NCBI RefSeq assembly: GCF_029873635.1
Contig: NC_080423.1
Location: 103,044,991 to 103,108,990, forward strand
Direction: 5' to 3'
Length of the DNA: 64,000 nt
Origin: Malania oleifera
Taxonomy: Eukaryota > Streptophyta > Magnoliopsida > Santalales > Ximeniaceae
Shown here: piece by piece, positions 1-12,300 of the stretch
How the letters are laid out: each line of letters opens with the position of its first letter
Position numbering within the stretch: position 1 is the first letter of the stretch
The notes under the pieces: generated by a model
Seen by the model: the letters and a program-made list of their open reading frames with translations, nothing else
Databases searched by the model: none
Told to the model about the DNA's origin: nothing
Translations under genes and position numbers: made by a program

Positions 1-705
1 CATAACATTGGGGCCACAAAAAATAAACGAAGGGCCAGCTATTTTACATAATAGCAATTCAATAGATACACAAAGACACGCTATGCTATAGCAAGTAAAA
101 CCATCATCCTTATGAGATGAATATCTATCACATGAAAATTTCCCAACTAAATAGAATAAGCAACTATAGTAACCAAACGGAACATATATGTAGCCATATC
201 AAGTAATTAGAAATGGCAAGTTTAAATCTTTCTAACTAGGATTCAATTCCATGCAAGATTCTATCTCTATTTCATTTGAATACCTAAAATCCCTAGGTGA
301 TTAAATGAAAATTAAGAACACCTACCGTGGCTTTCAGCTTCTTCAAACCTAGTTTAAGTTTCACTCTGAATTTCCTGTATTTTCTCCTGATTTCTGCAGA
401 GTGTTCTCTCTTTTCCTGTCTCTCTCTAGAACTAGGGCTAATAGCTAGAGTTCGTGGTATTCTGTGTGTTGTGGCTGCTCTGCAGGACTGGAATGGTCAA
501 GACATCAGCTACTTGTTGCCAGCTGCTTGCCAAGTGTCTCCTTCAAGGCTGTAAACATGGCAGGATTGCAGCAGCTGGTGGCTACAAAGGTCCTGCAGTG
601 CTGCCATCTGTGCACTAGGTGTCGGCTGCCAGGTGGCTGGTGCTGGTTTGTAGCGCTGCCAGGTGTCACACTTGATTTCAGCATGCCCCTTCTTGTGTGT
701 GTGTG

Positions 706-747
<42 letters not shown>

Positions 748-1029
748 CCAACTCTTATGTTGTATATGTTTTAGCATGTCCCTTATAATTTCCTTTCATC
801 TAAGCCCCCCTACCCCTAATAAATCAAATGGAATTTCAAACATCAGTTGGCACAACTTAATTAATGAATAACATGGTTAGTATGAACTTGTTTGATGCAA
901 AAAAAGAAAAAAAACAAAACAAAGTCATGCTAATTTATCAAAGTTATTTAAATTTACCACAGCCTAACGGGTATGGGTATCACACCACCATTCTGATGAA
1001 CTCCATACTTACTCTTAATAACGTGAGGC
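1..1029. other. Unassigned sequence with a GT/CT microsatellite
   Basis: No gene is recognisable here. The stretch is A+T-rich apart from a pyrimidine-rich tract, and contains a (GT)n run at about 694-709 followed by a (CT)n run at about 709-746. Open frames across the CT run encode only alternating Ser/Leu or Arg/Glu and are low-complexity artefacts. Confidence 0.5.
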
Positions 1030-1490
1030 CATAAGGAACTAATCCCTAATGGGAATTTCCATAACTACTTCCCAATTAAACAGAGATCCTTTTAGAAACC
1101 AAATTACCAAGCCCCAATCCCTTTTGAGATTTGGGTCACCCAACCACATTCTAAATAACAAGGTGATCCCTCTTATCCTCCCCAAAACTCTCATAATTTT
1201 CTCCAAGGGATAAAAATAAATGGGAATATTAGAAAAGGAAATACTAATAAGAGTGCTCTTACTCATATGCCCTCTTCCAACTAGTCTCCTCCCCACTCTC
1301 CTGGCCATAAGATTCCAAAAAACAGCCTTCGAAGGATTACTCCCTAAAGGAAGACCTAGATACGATAATGACCAAGCTAAAGAGTCGCAACTAGCTGGAG
1401 ATTTGAAACCCTTTAAGTCACTACTATTTAAATTAATACCCACCACCCTACTCTTGGACAAATTTATCTTTAACCCAGAATTCTCCTAAA
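1030..1490 (-). pseudogene. LINE ORF2 fragment (C-terminal half of reverse transcriptase)
   Basis: On the minus strand, 1461-1039 reads as the palm/thumb end of a plant L1-type LINE reverse transcriptase. It shows a SGLKINLSKS segment followed by SYLGLPLGSNPSK, the usual YLGLP landmark after the catalytic palm, then degraded thumb sequence. The catalytic FADD part, the endonuclease and the 3' tail are absent, so this is an isolated fragment. The assignment rests on recalled family motifs. Confidence 0.7.
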
Positions 1491-1646
1491 AAATTGCTTA
1501 ATTAGCTATGCAATAGTTGCATATAACATGATTTCTTGCATGAATAATCATCTAATATTCCTATATTTTAAAATTTTGGATATGAATGTATAATATCATA
1601 ATTAGATTTTAGAAATAATATAGCACATCTTTTGTTTTAAAAATTT

Positions 1647-1926
1647 GAGCAAAAGACATGACCTTCCCTAACGTTTGACAAAAAGACAAGGACCTCTCTA
1701 AAAATGCCATAGGCCTCTCCTGAGGTTTGACAAAAAGATGCGGACCTCCATTGGCCAATCTGCCCTGCATTTGATTTTTGGGACACTTCTACTCCTTATT
1801 GGGCTGGCCTTTTTGTCAAATATAAGGGGAGGCTGAAATCTTTAGGTGAGGTTTGCATCAAGGGAGGTCCTTGCATGGAGGTCCATGTTTTTACCAAACC
1901 TCAAGAAATATCAATGTCTTTTACCC
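1647..1926. mobile_element. MULE-type MITE, copy 1 (280 bp)
   Basis: A non-coding element whose two ends are inverted copies of each other: a left end containing GCAAAAGACATGACCTTCCC and a right end that is its approximate reverse complement (GTCTTTTACCC). It is flanked by a perfect 9-bp direct repeat TAAAAATTT (1638-1646 and 1927-1935). Long inverted ends with a 9-bp duplication are the signature of Mutator-like elements. Related copies lie at 46480-46769, 54964-55243 and about 55264-55560. Confidence 0.85.
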
Positions 1927-1935
1927 TAAAAATTT

Positions 1936-3582
1936 TAATTTAATTAAAAAAAAATTTTTTAGGTCAGGTACCAATCTACATATTTTAAAGACTAAAATGT
2001 AGATAGTGCCTTTATTTAATTATATCGATTGAAAATTTTTGTTTTCATGACTTATTTATCTTTCCCTGTATAAAAAAATGGTCATTTTTTTTGTTCCTAG
2101 ATTGTACAAAAAGCAAGCACATGCACAGTTTGTTGAAATAAATTGAGCGCATCATTTTGATTCTTTATGAATCTAACCTCATTTCTGTAGGGGCAATTTG
2201 GTACTGTTTTTTTTTTTTTTTTTTATATTTTCTGTTTTTGTTGCTAGAAGAAACATATTATTACAACATGTTTGTTTATGTTGCTAGTTTTTTGTTTCTA
2301 TTATCATTTTTAGCAAAAATATAAAATCAAATTTTTGGTTTTCAGCATTGTGCAACGTGTTGCTACAGTACTTTAATATACATAATTGAATTTTTTGGAG
2401 TAAATGAAAAAAAAAGTTAATTAAAATTGACATAAAATTACCATATGAATATAAAATACTGAAGGCAAAGAAACCAAAATCCAAAATGCTGTCTCTCATG
2501 ATGCTCTCTCTTTCTTTGTGTCCCTTCCTTCCTCCACCCTCTCGCACGTTGCTCTCTCTCTTTCTCATACGAAGCTCATTATGGTTTTGATAGTATCAAA
2601 CAATGCTAAAACGTTTGATCAGATTGAGGGGAAGAGAGTTAGGTCTGGGGTGGAAGGGTAAGTAATTATTTAGAATTATTCCTGATGATGAGAAAGGGGT
2701 TGGTTGGCATAGTTTTGTAAACTTATTCTGCAGAGTACTTGACTCACTTCTAAAAATTAGCAGCGCAAAGGCTGTCCCATGTATAGGAGTTACGTTGTGT
2801 ACTAATTAGCCCAAACAGGCCAGATCGTCTCTTCAGGGAATGTAAATTAGTTTTAAACTAGCGCAAAACAGGAAAAAGAAAATGAGAAAACAATTTTATT
2901 GAACATGGTTCAGATTCGAAATCTTGGGGGTTTTGAAAATTTGTGGTGAATTTGAAGTGACGTGAAACCTAAACTATGAACCTAACAATGACTCAACTAA
3001 ATGAAAATATACTAAGCTAAACGATAAATAAAACTGGACTAAATAAATAAACTAAACCCAACAATAGAAAGAATCAAACATTTCCTAAATAAAAATGACT
3101 AAATTTAGACTAATAAAAAACACCCTCAAGATATTTAACATGACATTAGCTAAAGTAAAATAATTAAACAATCACAAGGAAAGGAGGGAATGAGAGAGTC
3201 CTAATCAAATAGTTAACTTCAATATAATAACAGCAAGGTAAACACAAGAATAAAAATGTCCAACAAGTATTAACTCCTACAATGACTTTGAAATAAAATA
3301 GATAAACTGAACTTAATAATATAAATAATCCAACATAATTTAAATTCAACAACTACAAAAAAAACAAACTGAATTTAACCACTTAAATAATCTAAGCAAG
3401 TATTTAAACTAAGGAGAGAGAAAAAGAGATCCAACAATCTTTAAACATGTGTATTCACTGCACTAATCAACTTAAACTAACAATAAAATGAAATACAAAG
3501 GAAAAAATAATTAATTAAAGAGAGAGAGAGAGAGAGAGATAATCCTAACAATAATCTTAAATGCAAATAAATAAAACAATAC

Positions 3583-3641
<59 letters not shown>

Positions 3642-4599
3642 CGAGGTGTGGTTGGCCGTGAGTTGAGCTGGAGATGCTCGGGTCTCCACACAGCAACAGC
3701 GGCGCAGCTCCCAAGCTGAGAATAAAAACCCCACGCAACCCCCCTAGCTGTCCCAAAACCCTAGCCTCTTTCTCCTCTTTTAATCCCTTAGCCTCCTTTA
3801 CTTTTTTATCCTTCCTTCCAGCGCCTACTCACCCTTTTGGACCCAGCGCCTATACATGGCCTCTTGCACACACACACACAAGCCTTCTTGCATGGCCGGG
3901 TCACATCAAGACCCAGCCCTCTTCACGTGCCAGCCATCTGCCCTCTGCCCTCCTCCTTTTCTTTTACTTTTCTTTCCCTTTTTTGGCTCCCCTTCAGCGC
4001 ATCAAGCCACCCACACACCTGGCCTGCATTTTTTTTTTTTTTTTTCAATTTGGCTCCTGTTTGTTCCTCAACTCACACACGGCCATGGGCCTCCAAATGC
4101 ACGCATGCAAGCCCACTTTTCTTTCCAACCGGCCTGCCTCTTTAATTGCATGCAGCCCAGCCCACTCATGTCCACATGGCCCACGGTTCTTGTATTGTTT
4201 TAAGCCCAGCTGCCCCATGAACCCAGCGCACCAATTGTCCACGTAAGACCCAGTCCGCTCCTTTCTTCTTTTGCCAGCCCCTGGTTCTTCACTCAATGCT
4301 CAGCTTCTTGTCGTACATGCGGCGTCTCCTTGTCACGCGCATGGCTCACGTACACGGTTTCTCTCACGCACAACCCGCGTACATCTTTAATATCCAAAAA
4401 TTGTCTTGCAATAATAGGACATGAATGGCCATAAATTTATGAAAAAAATAGGCTATTTATCTCAAGATTATCAAATGAGCTCAACGTTAAAATATTAGAC
4501 ATAATTAGGCATTTAATTAAAATTATAATCGTCAATGCATGAATTTAAACGCCTAATTATGCATCTTTGACGCGTAATCGGCACTTAAGGAGTTTTGTC
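1936..4599. other. Unassigned A+T-rich region with GA microsatellites
   Basis: No gene is recognisable. Two purine microsatellites occur, (GA)n at about 3519-3539 and 3586-3634. A more G+C-rich segment follows at about 3650-4400, with CA-rich and T-rich tracts that give long overlapping open frames on both strands but no protein-like composition. The stretch may be an old LTR or untranslated element remnant, but I could find no ends. Confidence 0.4.
3586..3634. repeat. (GA)n microsatellite
   Basis: An uninterrupted run of about 24 GA dinucleotides. A shorter run lies about 50 bases upstream. Confidence 0.95.
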
Positions 4600-6140
4600 A
4601 AGATTCAGGTGGCGTAGGTGATGCTAGTCCTTTGGCCCCTAGATTTTGGACAGGTGGTGATGGAAGGGAAAACAGGCAATGGAGAAGGTTGCACAAGTAG
4701 TTCCCGAGCAGCAAGAAGATTTAGAATATGGGAAAGATAAGTTGTGTTGTCAATGCAGGAGCGAACTGCAGAAGGATTCCGGGGCAGCTAGGGTTATGAA
4801 AGAATGAAGGTTCCTTGCTAAGGTAGTTAGGGTTACACTCCAGGAAGAGGAGGCCAAGAAATTATGTTTGGGCCTCTTTCTCCTCATTTTGGATTTGGCT
4901 GGTTAGTGGAAAAAGGACGAACCTCTTTCTTAACTAAATTGGGCCATATAATTGAAAAGGCCCATTTAGCTCCGACTTTATTTTGAACTTTAGGTTCGTG
5001 CGTCTCAATTGGATCCTTTGCTAAAGGGTCATGCCCCTAGTCAGTCCCATTTTAAGGATAAAGGAGATAGGCCCAAATCTTAGATTGATCATGTTATTAC
5101 TCAGGCCCGTTGTTCTAGCCTAAATTCACTAGAACAAAATAAGGAGAAGATGGATTTTCTCCAGCTATTAATGTAAGCCTATCTCCAGCTCTCAATGATA
5201 CACGTGGAATAAATCAAGATAGGGAGCAAGTCCAGGACAACATTGGCTTGGTCTCGGAATAGCCCCTTGGTGACAAAGACCACAAGTTCAAAAGTATCAG
5301 AGTGGCTGATGCTTCTAATTCGTGCAGAGGGACTAGCACCGGGAGTTGTCGAGGCCAATAGAGAAATGGTAACTTGTGGAGGAAACCTGATGTTTCAAAA
5401 AGTAAATATGACAAGTTTAGGAGTCCCAAGGTCTACACTTCTCGAAAGGCTGCTTTGATGAGTATGGCAATGAGAAATTTAATCAAGGAAAAGAGAGAGC
5501 AGTTTGGAGAGGTAGTGCCTAAGATCTTAAAGAAGAACTTAAATGGAGAATTAAGTGGAAGATATTTGTGCTAAGAAATTAGGTAATTCTTGTGATAGGG
5601 TTAGCAGAGATAAGGAGCTTAAGAAATGGGTGGGCCAATCAAATTATGAAAGTGATGATCTTAGTAAGTAGGTTTGTTGTTGGACGAGAGTAGGGAGGAA
5701 TGTGGGTATATTTCAGACTCCAGTGATGTTTTAGGCGATTTAGCTTATGTATCTCCGTCCCCGTTGGAAGGACTGGAGGGGCTCTCCATTTTTGGATGAT
5801 GGTTTGTTTAATGATCAATAATGCAAAGGTGGAATATTACCAACTCCAGAAGTGGAGTTTCCGAGGAAGGTTTTGGAAGTTCAAGGTTTGTTGGATGAAT
5901 TGGATTTGAAGTTGCGCAATCCGGGGGAAATGAAGTGCACTTTATTGAGGACAAAAATCAAATTTAAAAGGGTCAGAGCGTGTACGCAGATTTGAAGTGC
6001 TCAATGAATTACGACAGAATTGGACTGAAAAGGGAATTCTTGGTCTATTGTGCTTTTTTTTTTAAGGGGTGGACTTCTTGTCCCTTTTGGTTGTATCTTC
6101 TCTTTCTCATTCTAGTACACCTTCTTTTCTTTACAAAAAG
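4600..6140 (+). pseudogene. Probable LINE remnant (ORF1-like segment plus 3' tail)
   Basis: Broken open frames at 5374-5574 and around 5800-5990 give lysine/arginine-rich segments that look like the C-terminal part of a plant LINE ORF1. The end at about 6060-6140 (GTGGACTTCTTGTCCC followed by TTGTATCTTCTC and an A-rich tail) resembles the 3' untranslated end of plant L1 elements. If so, nearly all of ORF2 has been deleted. This is the weakest of the LINE calls; no reverse transcriptase motif is present. Confidence 0.35.
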
Positions 6141-6289
6141 ATATAAATAAAATAAATAAATCCATAAATTTTCTAAAAATTTTAAAATAATAAATCATCC
6201 GAAAAATCTTTCTTACCATTTTCAATTGCCATGTACAATAGGATTGTTCTTTGAGCACTAAAAGTGAGTTTAAACTTATAATAAAAAAG

Positions 6290-6382
6290 AAAGGTCGTAC
6301 CCAGTGCACAAGGCTCCCACTTTGAGTGGGGTCTGGGAGAGATGGATGTCGGCAAGCCTTACCCCCATTTTTGGAGAGGCTA
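6290..6382 (-). mobile_element. Au-like SINE, truncated
   Basis: Read on the minus strand this is the 3' two thirds of an Au-type SINE. It contains GGGGGTAAGGCT, then CCCAGACCCC, then GTGGGAGCCTTGTGCACTGG, ending in GTACGACC and an A/T-rich tail. The tRNA-like head with the B box is missing. A nearly complete relative with target duplications lies at 50214-50383. Confidence 0.7.
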
Positions 6383-6715
6383 TATTAATTTATAGTTTAC
6401 ATTATTTTTCTATTTTTATTATTTTGATTATGTTTTTTATAGTTATTTTGATTCAAGGAAAAAAATGAACGTGAGTTTGATTAGTTTTTGGTTTGTTTTC
6501 GTCTTGGAAATATTAAACAAGCTGCTATTCAGTCTTTAGTTTGTGTTTCTGGTTTTCTTTTTTCTTTTTTTTTGGCTTCTATTTCCATAATTTTTTACAG
6601 CAATGCCAAGTGGCCTGATATGTGTGCTTTTTTAAAAACAAAGACATTTTTAGGGAATTGGTAAGAATGTATGTGTTGGAATATGGACATTTTTAGATTA
6701 CCTTTTGGTTTCATA

Positions 6716-7990
6716 TATTTTTTTATAAGTAAATATGCATTGTATTGAAGGGCACAAATTATTTTGAAAAAAAAAAAAAAAAATAGCTATCAACAAATTA
6801 TAGGTAAAATGCATTGAAAAGATATGTAGTGTAAATATACCAGAACTCCAATAAAACAGAGTATGTAGGAAATGATCCTTCAGTTTCCAGGTTGGAAGTT
6901 CTTTCCCATGGAACGCTCTCCTCCTTTCCTCCAAATACACCAAGGAGCTAGCTCCCACTTCCTAGTTCCCTGCCCAGAGTTTCTACTTCCAGTAACTAAG
7001 TAGAGCCAGAAAACAGTTGAGTGTAACCCAGCCACATATTCTAGAATCCAAAGCTTCCTTGGCTGACGGCTGTGGAGCAGTGAGTGGCTAGCGCTTTCTC
7101 CATTATTTGCATTGAAAACACTAATTTAATAGTGTAACTCCTCTTTTCCTTATGTTACTCCAGTAAGAATCGCTTTACTGATCAAAACAACACCTTTTTT
7201 GGAGCTCCAACTTTCTAAATAACCTTCCAAGGACAATGAGCACCATTATAATTCCTAATTAGCTTATAAGGACCTAACCCAACTTTTAAGTCTTATCTCC
7301 CGACCACCTGACCCTGTCTTTTCTGTTGGGGCAGATTCTGGTACTGGGTAGCTTGCCCAAGAGATTAACAACCTGGCCCACCTCCCAGTCCTGCACCCCC
7401 ACTCCTGAAGTTCCAGTCAATACCATTAACTGCACAAGAAAGCACATATCTGAGACCAGTTCTTTCTTATCTTTGGAAATTCTAAACAGGGTCGGAAAAT
7501 TTTCCTTTAAAGCTACATCACTATATCGAAAATCCAGACAAAATTTGATTCTATTCTCATATCCTACTTCATAGCAACAAAAGAGAAAGCACTCCGTTCC
7601 TTCATAATCCCCCTCCCAATGACCAATGCCACAAGAAAATCTTACTTCTATTTCAAAAACCACCCTCTTCTGGAGGCTATTGTTTTCCACAATACATCTC
7701 CACAACTACTTAGATGAAAGAGTTCCGTCGACTCTCAGCCTGGTTCTATCAAATGAAATTATCTTTCTTTATTGCCTAGAAAAAAAAAATGTCTTTCTTT
7801 GTTTGTGTTTCCCCAGGCAAAACTCTTTGTAATTTTCATGTATCCTGGCCATTCCTACTGGAATTGTAAAGAGTAATAATAAATAAGTAGGCAGATCGAA
7901 CAACGTGCTTTTGATGAGCATGAGTCTGCCTCCTTTGTTAGGTAATGCTTCTTTCATGCCGTAATCCTTCAAACCTTTCAATGAAACCAA
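6716..7990 (-). pseudogene. LINE ORF2 3' half, degenerate
   Basis: The minus strand first reads a thumb-region segment (7990-7769, with NKGGRLMLIKSTLFDLPTYL). It continues through the connection region (7705-7286, with KENFPTLFRIS and VQDWEVGQVVNLLGKL) and then a C-terminal segment near 6958-6840 ending in ERRRAF. It closes with an A-run whose complement is T's at about 6718-6724. These are landmarks in the expected order for the last third of a plant L1 ORF2. Stops and frameshifts separate the blocks, and the 5' part is truncated near 7990. Confidence 0.75.
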
Positions 7991-8071
7991 AGAGTCTGGA
8001 AAAATGTGTTCAATAATACTAAAATAAAAAAGTTAAACTAGTGCATGTATACAGTGGCATTGTCACTGGCA

Positions 8072-8957
8072 CATAGTTGTTAGAATCTTACGATTCACGA
8101 TTCGATTCATACAATTCGAACCACTTCTACACTAAATCGATTTGAATCTTACTAGTGAATCTAAACACAACTGAATCATTGCCGAATCTATCAATCCATC
8201 TTGTGAATCTAACAATTTGATCTGAATCTATCAATTCACACAATTTTGGAGCTATCATATCTTGACAAGCCCAACTAGTTTGAAACCCCCAAACCAAAGT
8301 TTCTTTCTTTCTTTTTTTATTGCTTTTATTTTTACACAATTACCTTCATCATTCGTTGTCTATGTCAATTTTGTACTAAAGAAGAGGAGAAATAGAATTT
8401 TAGGTCTCATGTTGTCTTCACAAAATCATTCTTCACTCTAGGAGGAGTATAGTGTTCTGCCGTTGAGAAGTGGCAGAACACTCACCGGCTATGGTGGTAC
8501 TCTTGTTTCGTTGTGTTGTTAAGGTTTAGTTGGTTTTTTCAGTAGTTTGTTCAATTATTATCATTTTTTGGTTAATTGTTTTTTTTCCCCTTTTAATCCG
8601 AGAAAGAATATGCATGCAATATTATTATTTTTTAAAAAATTTTGGTAAATACCGAAAATTTCAAATTTTATTTTTCTTGATTCCTTCCCTTAAACAATAT
8701 AAAGTTCATTTTTTTATTAATATTTCCTAATTCATTCTCTTACTTTTCATTTGTTTAGGGAAAGCATATAAATGAAATATGATTTTTTTGTTGTCAAATG
8801 TGTTTTACTATTTTGCTTGTTGTTTGTATATCAATATATGCATGTCATTTACAATTGATTTTGGAAATTTATACCGAATCTTACGATTCGATTCTCTATT
8901 CTGGATTCCCAAATTGGAATTTCGATTCACGATTCGAATCTCAATTTGACAACTATG
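8072..8957. mobile_element. hAT-type non-autonomous element (886 bp)
   Basis: The element begins CATAGTTGTTAGAATC and ends with the inverted counterpart TTGACAACTATG. Subterminal copies of ACGATTCACGATTCGA lie near both ends in opposite orientation. A perfect 8-bp duplication CACTGGCA flanks it (8064-8071 and 8958-8965), the length hAT transposases produce. No transposase-like frame is present. It lies in the helicase intron upstream of the first visible exon, ending 366 bases before it. Confidence 0.88.
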
Positions 8958-9323
8958 CACTGGCATTATAATGGAAATTGGTAGATTGGGCTTGAGCTCA
9001 GGGTCAGATATGTTCAATTGTTTATTAATTGATGAATAATGCCACTTTTATGACAAGTTAGACCAAGAAGTTCTTGGACTGTATTTACCAAAATTATTTG
9101 TCATAAATTAAAATATTTATTTTATTCCTGTTTTTTTGAAATTTCCAAAATTGGAAGAATGTGTAGATGAAGTGGAACAAAAAGTGAATGACAAATAGAA
9201 ATGAGTGTTAGTGTGCTTTAGAATATAACTTGTTGTCTTGTTCTATAAACATTATAGGTGTGCAAGTCTAAGTCTACTTATTTAATGGAATTTTTCAATT
9301 ATTTTTTTGTACCAATGATACAG

Positions 9324-12300
9324 GTGAATGAATCTGAAATCCCTTTGTTGCATGAATTTAATGGTATTGCACGCGAAAATTCTACCTCAGTTGAGGTAAA
9401 TATGTTCTGGCATGGAATGTGTTTGTGTTCGTACTTATGTCACATTCATTCATTACCTTACATAAGTCACTTATCCATACATATGCATTTGAAAAAATTT
9501 TAGGAGGAGCGACGTTTATTATATGTGGCAATGACTCGCGCTCGCAAAAAGCTTTTCATTCTATATGTTATCATGGACCCAAATTGGCAGGTTCAATCTA
9601 CATCATTTCTATTCTCGTACTGTATTCATTGCCTTATTATTTCTTTGGGTAACAATTGGATCCTTTTAGGTGCTTCAACCTTCTCGCTTTTTAAAAGAGA
9701 TTCCTGGTCATCTTAGAGAGACACAGGTGTGTTTCGGTCCTTTTACTTCTGTGTTGTCAATTTTAAGCGTTGAATGGAAATCTTAGAGATCCAGATTTTT
9801 CGTTTAATTCTCATGCTATGTTATTAAAGATGCTTACTGCTTAGTGCTTATGATATTATCCTCATTCTGGATAATTATGTACTAAACTGGTCTCTGCAAA
9901 TGGGAAGTTGGGGGTGGGGGCTGGTTAAGAAAATTAGGTTCTCCCGCTGAGCTTTTATTGCTCATTCAATCCTATATTTTCGGGTTCTTGTGCAAAGAGA
10001 GATATCTCCTGTCCGGGATCTTCTTCTTCATAATATCTTATTTTATAAAATAAATAAATAAAGCTTGTCTTGGATGTGCTGAATCTGTTTCCTATAAACA
10101 TGCTTTGTTTGCTGCAGGTATATGTCAGAAAGATATGTTGTGTATTGAGAAAGTGTTTTATAATGGAACAGTATGTCTGTCTTGCTTTATGTAGTTAATA
10201 TAAGATTTGTGAAACACAGACTGAATAAGCCCCAATATAATGTAAGATTATTATACATTTACGATTCATTATTCTATTATTTAGTTCCATGAAAAAATAG
10301 TTCGATGGGTAGCATATTTTACTGGAAATACATTTTATTTGGTTCTAGAAAAAATGTTAAACCCTGTTAAGTCACTTAATGCAACTGTCAAGGGAGTTTA
10401 GTGGAATTTCTCAAATATTAGTAGTGGTCTCAAATGTCAATAGAGATCCCTTTAATGTTGGAAAAACTTCGAGGGCCTCCCAGCTATTGTTGCTATAGTG
10501 GACAGAAAACCACCTGGAGTGAAGAAAAATCCAAATCAGCCAATAATCCAGTAAAGGATGGGAAACTCACCTCCAGAAAATATCAGCAGAATTTCACTGT
10601 TATTATTATTAAATGCAATGTCTATTGGAGGATGAAGACGGTCCATTGGTTCTTTTATCAAGGTATTCTTGGCCTTTGTACTAAGTTGTAAGTGGACATT
10701 AAATGATTTCTCTGTTAATCTTAAAAATTGTTGAAGTACTGGGTAAATTGGAAGATCTAATCACAACTATAGGTCTCTCATTCTATTTATAAGATATGTC
10801 AAGTATATAACAATGACCATAACGCCATTACTAACTCATGGTTACTAACATAACAACATATGCTAATAATGCTAAATGACCAAAATAACTGGTAGCACTC
10901 CCCCTCAAGCTAGAGCATAGAAATCATATGCTCCTAGCTTGTTACAAATGAATTTAACATGAACACTTCCCAAGGCATTTCTAACTAAATCAGAAAGTTG
11001 AAATTCAGACTTCACATTAGTGGTTGTAATGAGCTTTTTTGTACAAGTTCTCTAGAACAAAGTGACAATCAACTTCAATGTGTTTTGTCTGCTTGTGGAA
11101 GATTGGGTTGGAGGCAATATAAATAGCAGCTTGAATCAAGTCCAAAGACTGAGAATGTGGAAAAAACCAAGTTTTCCAACATATTCTTCAACCATCGCGT
11201 GAGCTGTGGCCTGTTACTCTGACTCAACAATTGATTTGGCCGCCATACTTTTTCTTTTTCTCTTCCAGGAAACCAATTTACCACCAACAAAAATACCGTA
11301 CCTTGTTGTGGGTCTATTTTCAGAAGGTAGCCCAAACCAATCTGCATTTGGCTACCCCTGAGTATAAGTGTGCCCCCCATACTGATCTAAGAGACCTCTC
11401 GTGCACCTTTGAAGTATATTGAGATGCAAATTACTACACCCTAGTGATTTAATCTCAAAGAATCAAGAAATTGGCTCACAGAACTTTATTGCGAAAGATA
11501 GATTTGGTCAAGCGACTGTGAGAAACTTTTTGACATATCTCTAGTACCATCCAGGGTCAGGGAACAAACCTGCCATATTTGGCACCTACTTTTGGGTCCA
11601 TGGGTGTATCAATAGGTTTGGATCCCAACAACCCTTTCTCATGTGAAGGATCCTCTGTGACGAAATGGTTCTTGTACAAGATTAGGATGCTTCTATGCCC
11701 AAGAAGTATTTCAATGGCCCCAAATCTTTGATTTGAAACTTATCCTACTTTGGGTTCTCGGAATGTCTTTTCCTAGGAATAAATTAGTTATAATAGGTTA
11801 TGATTAGATCATCCATATACACAATAAGCAGAATCTTACCATATGAATACAGAGTGATCTACTGGACATAGTTGGAGGCCAAACTCAAGTACTAACAACA
11901 TTAAATTGACCAAACCATTCTTTAAGGGATTGGTAGACTGGTTTAGACAATACAATGATGTCTTGAGATGACCTACTAAGCCCAATTCCCCTCGAGCAAC
12001 AAACCTAGGTGGTTGCTTCATATAAACCTCTTCCTAAAGATCACCATATAAGAATGCATTCTTCACATCTAACTGATGCAGAAGTTGTGGTGACTAAAGA
12101 GATGGACAAACTAGCAAGTTTGGCAACTGAGGAGAATGTGTCTGAATAATCCAAAATGTACACCTCATTATACCCCTTAACAACAAGGCGGGCCTTTCAA
12201 TGAGCCACGAGACCATTAGGATTGGTTTTCATGGTATATAACCCAACAACAATCAACCACAGACTTATTAGGAGAGGTATTGATTCTCAAGTATCATTAT

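Noticed and set aside
505..871. Overlapping open frames on both strands across the CT run
   Set aside because: They encode Ser/Leu or Arg/Glu repeats from a microsatellite; no domain or codon bias.
3674..4246. 190-residue open frame on the + strand
   Set aside because: Pro/Ser/Phe-rich low-complexity composition, three overlapping frames equally open, no domain and no splice context.
10434..10691. Possible extra helicase exon (85-residue frame)
   Set aside because: The flanking exons join in frame without it, no matching segment is known in the family, and the frame has no helicase feature.
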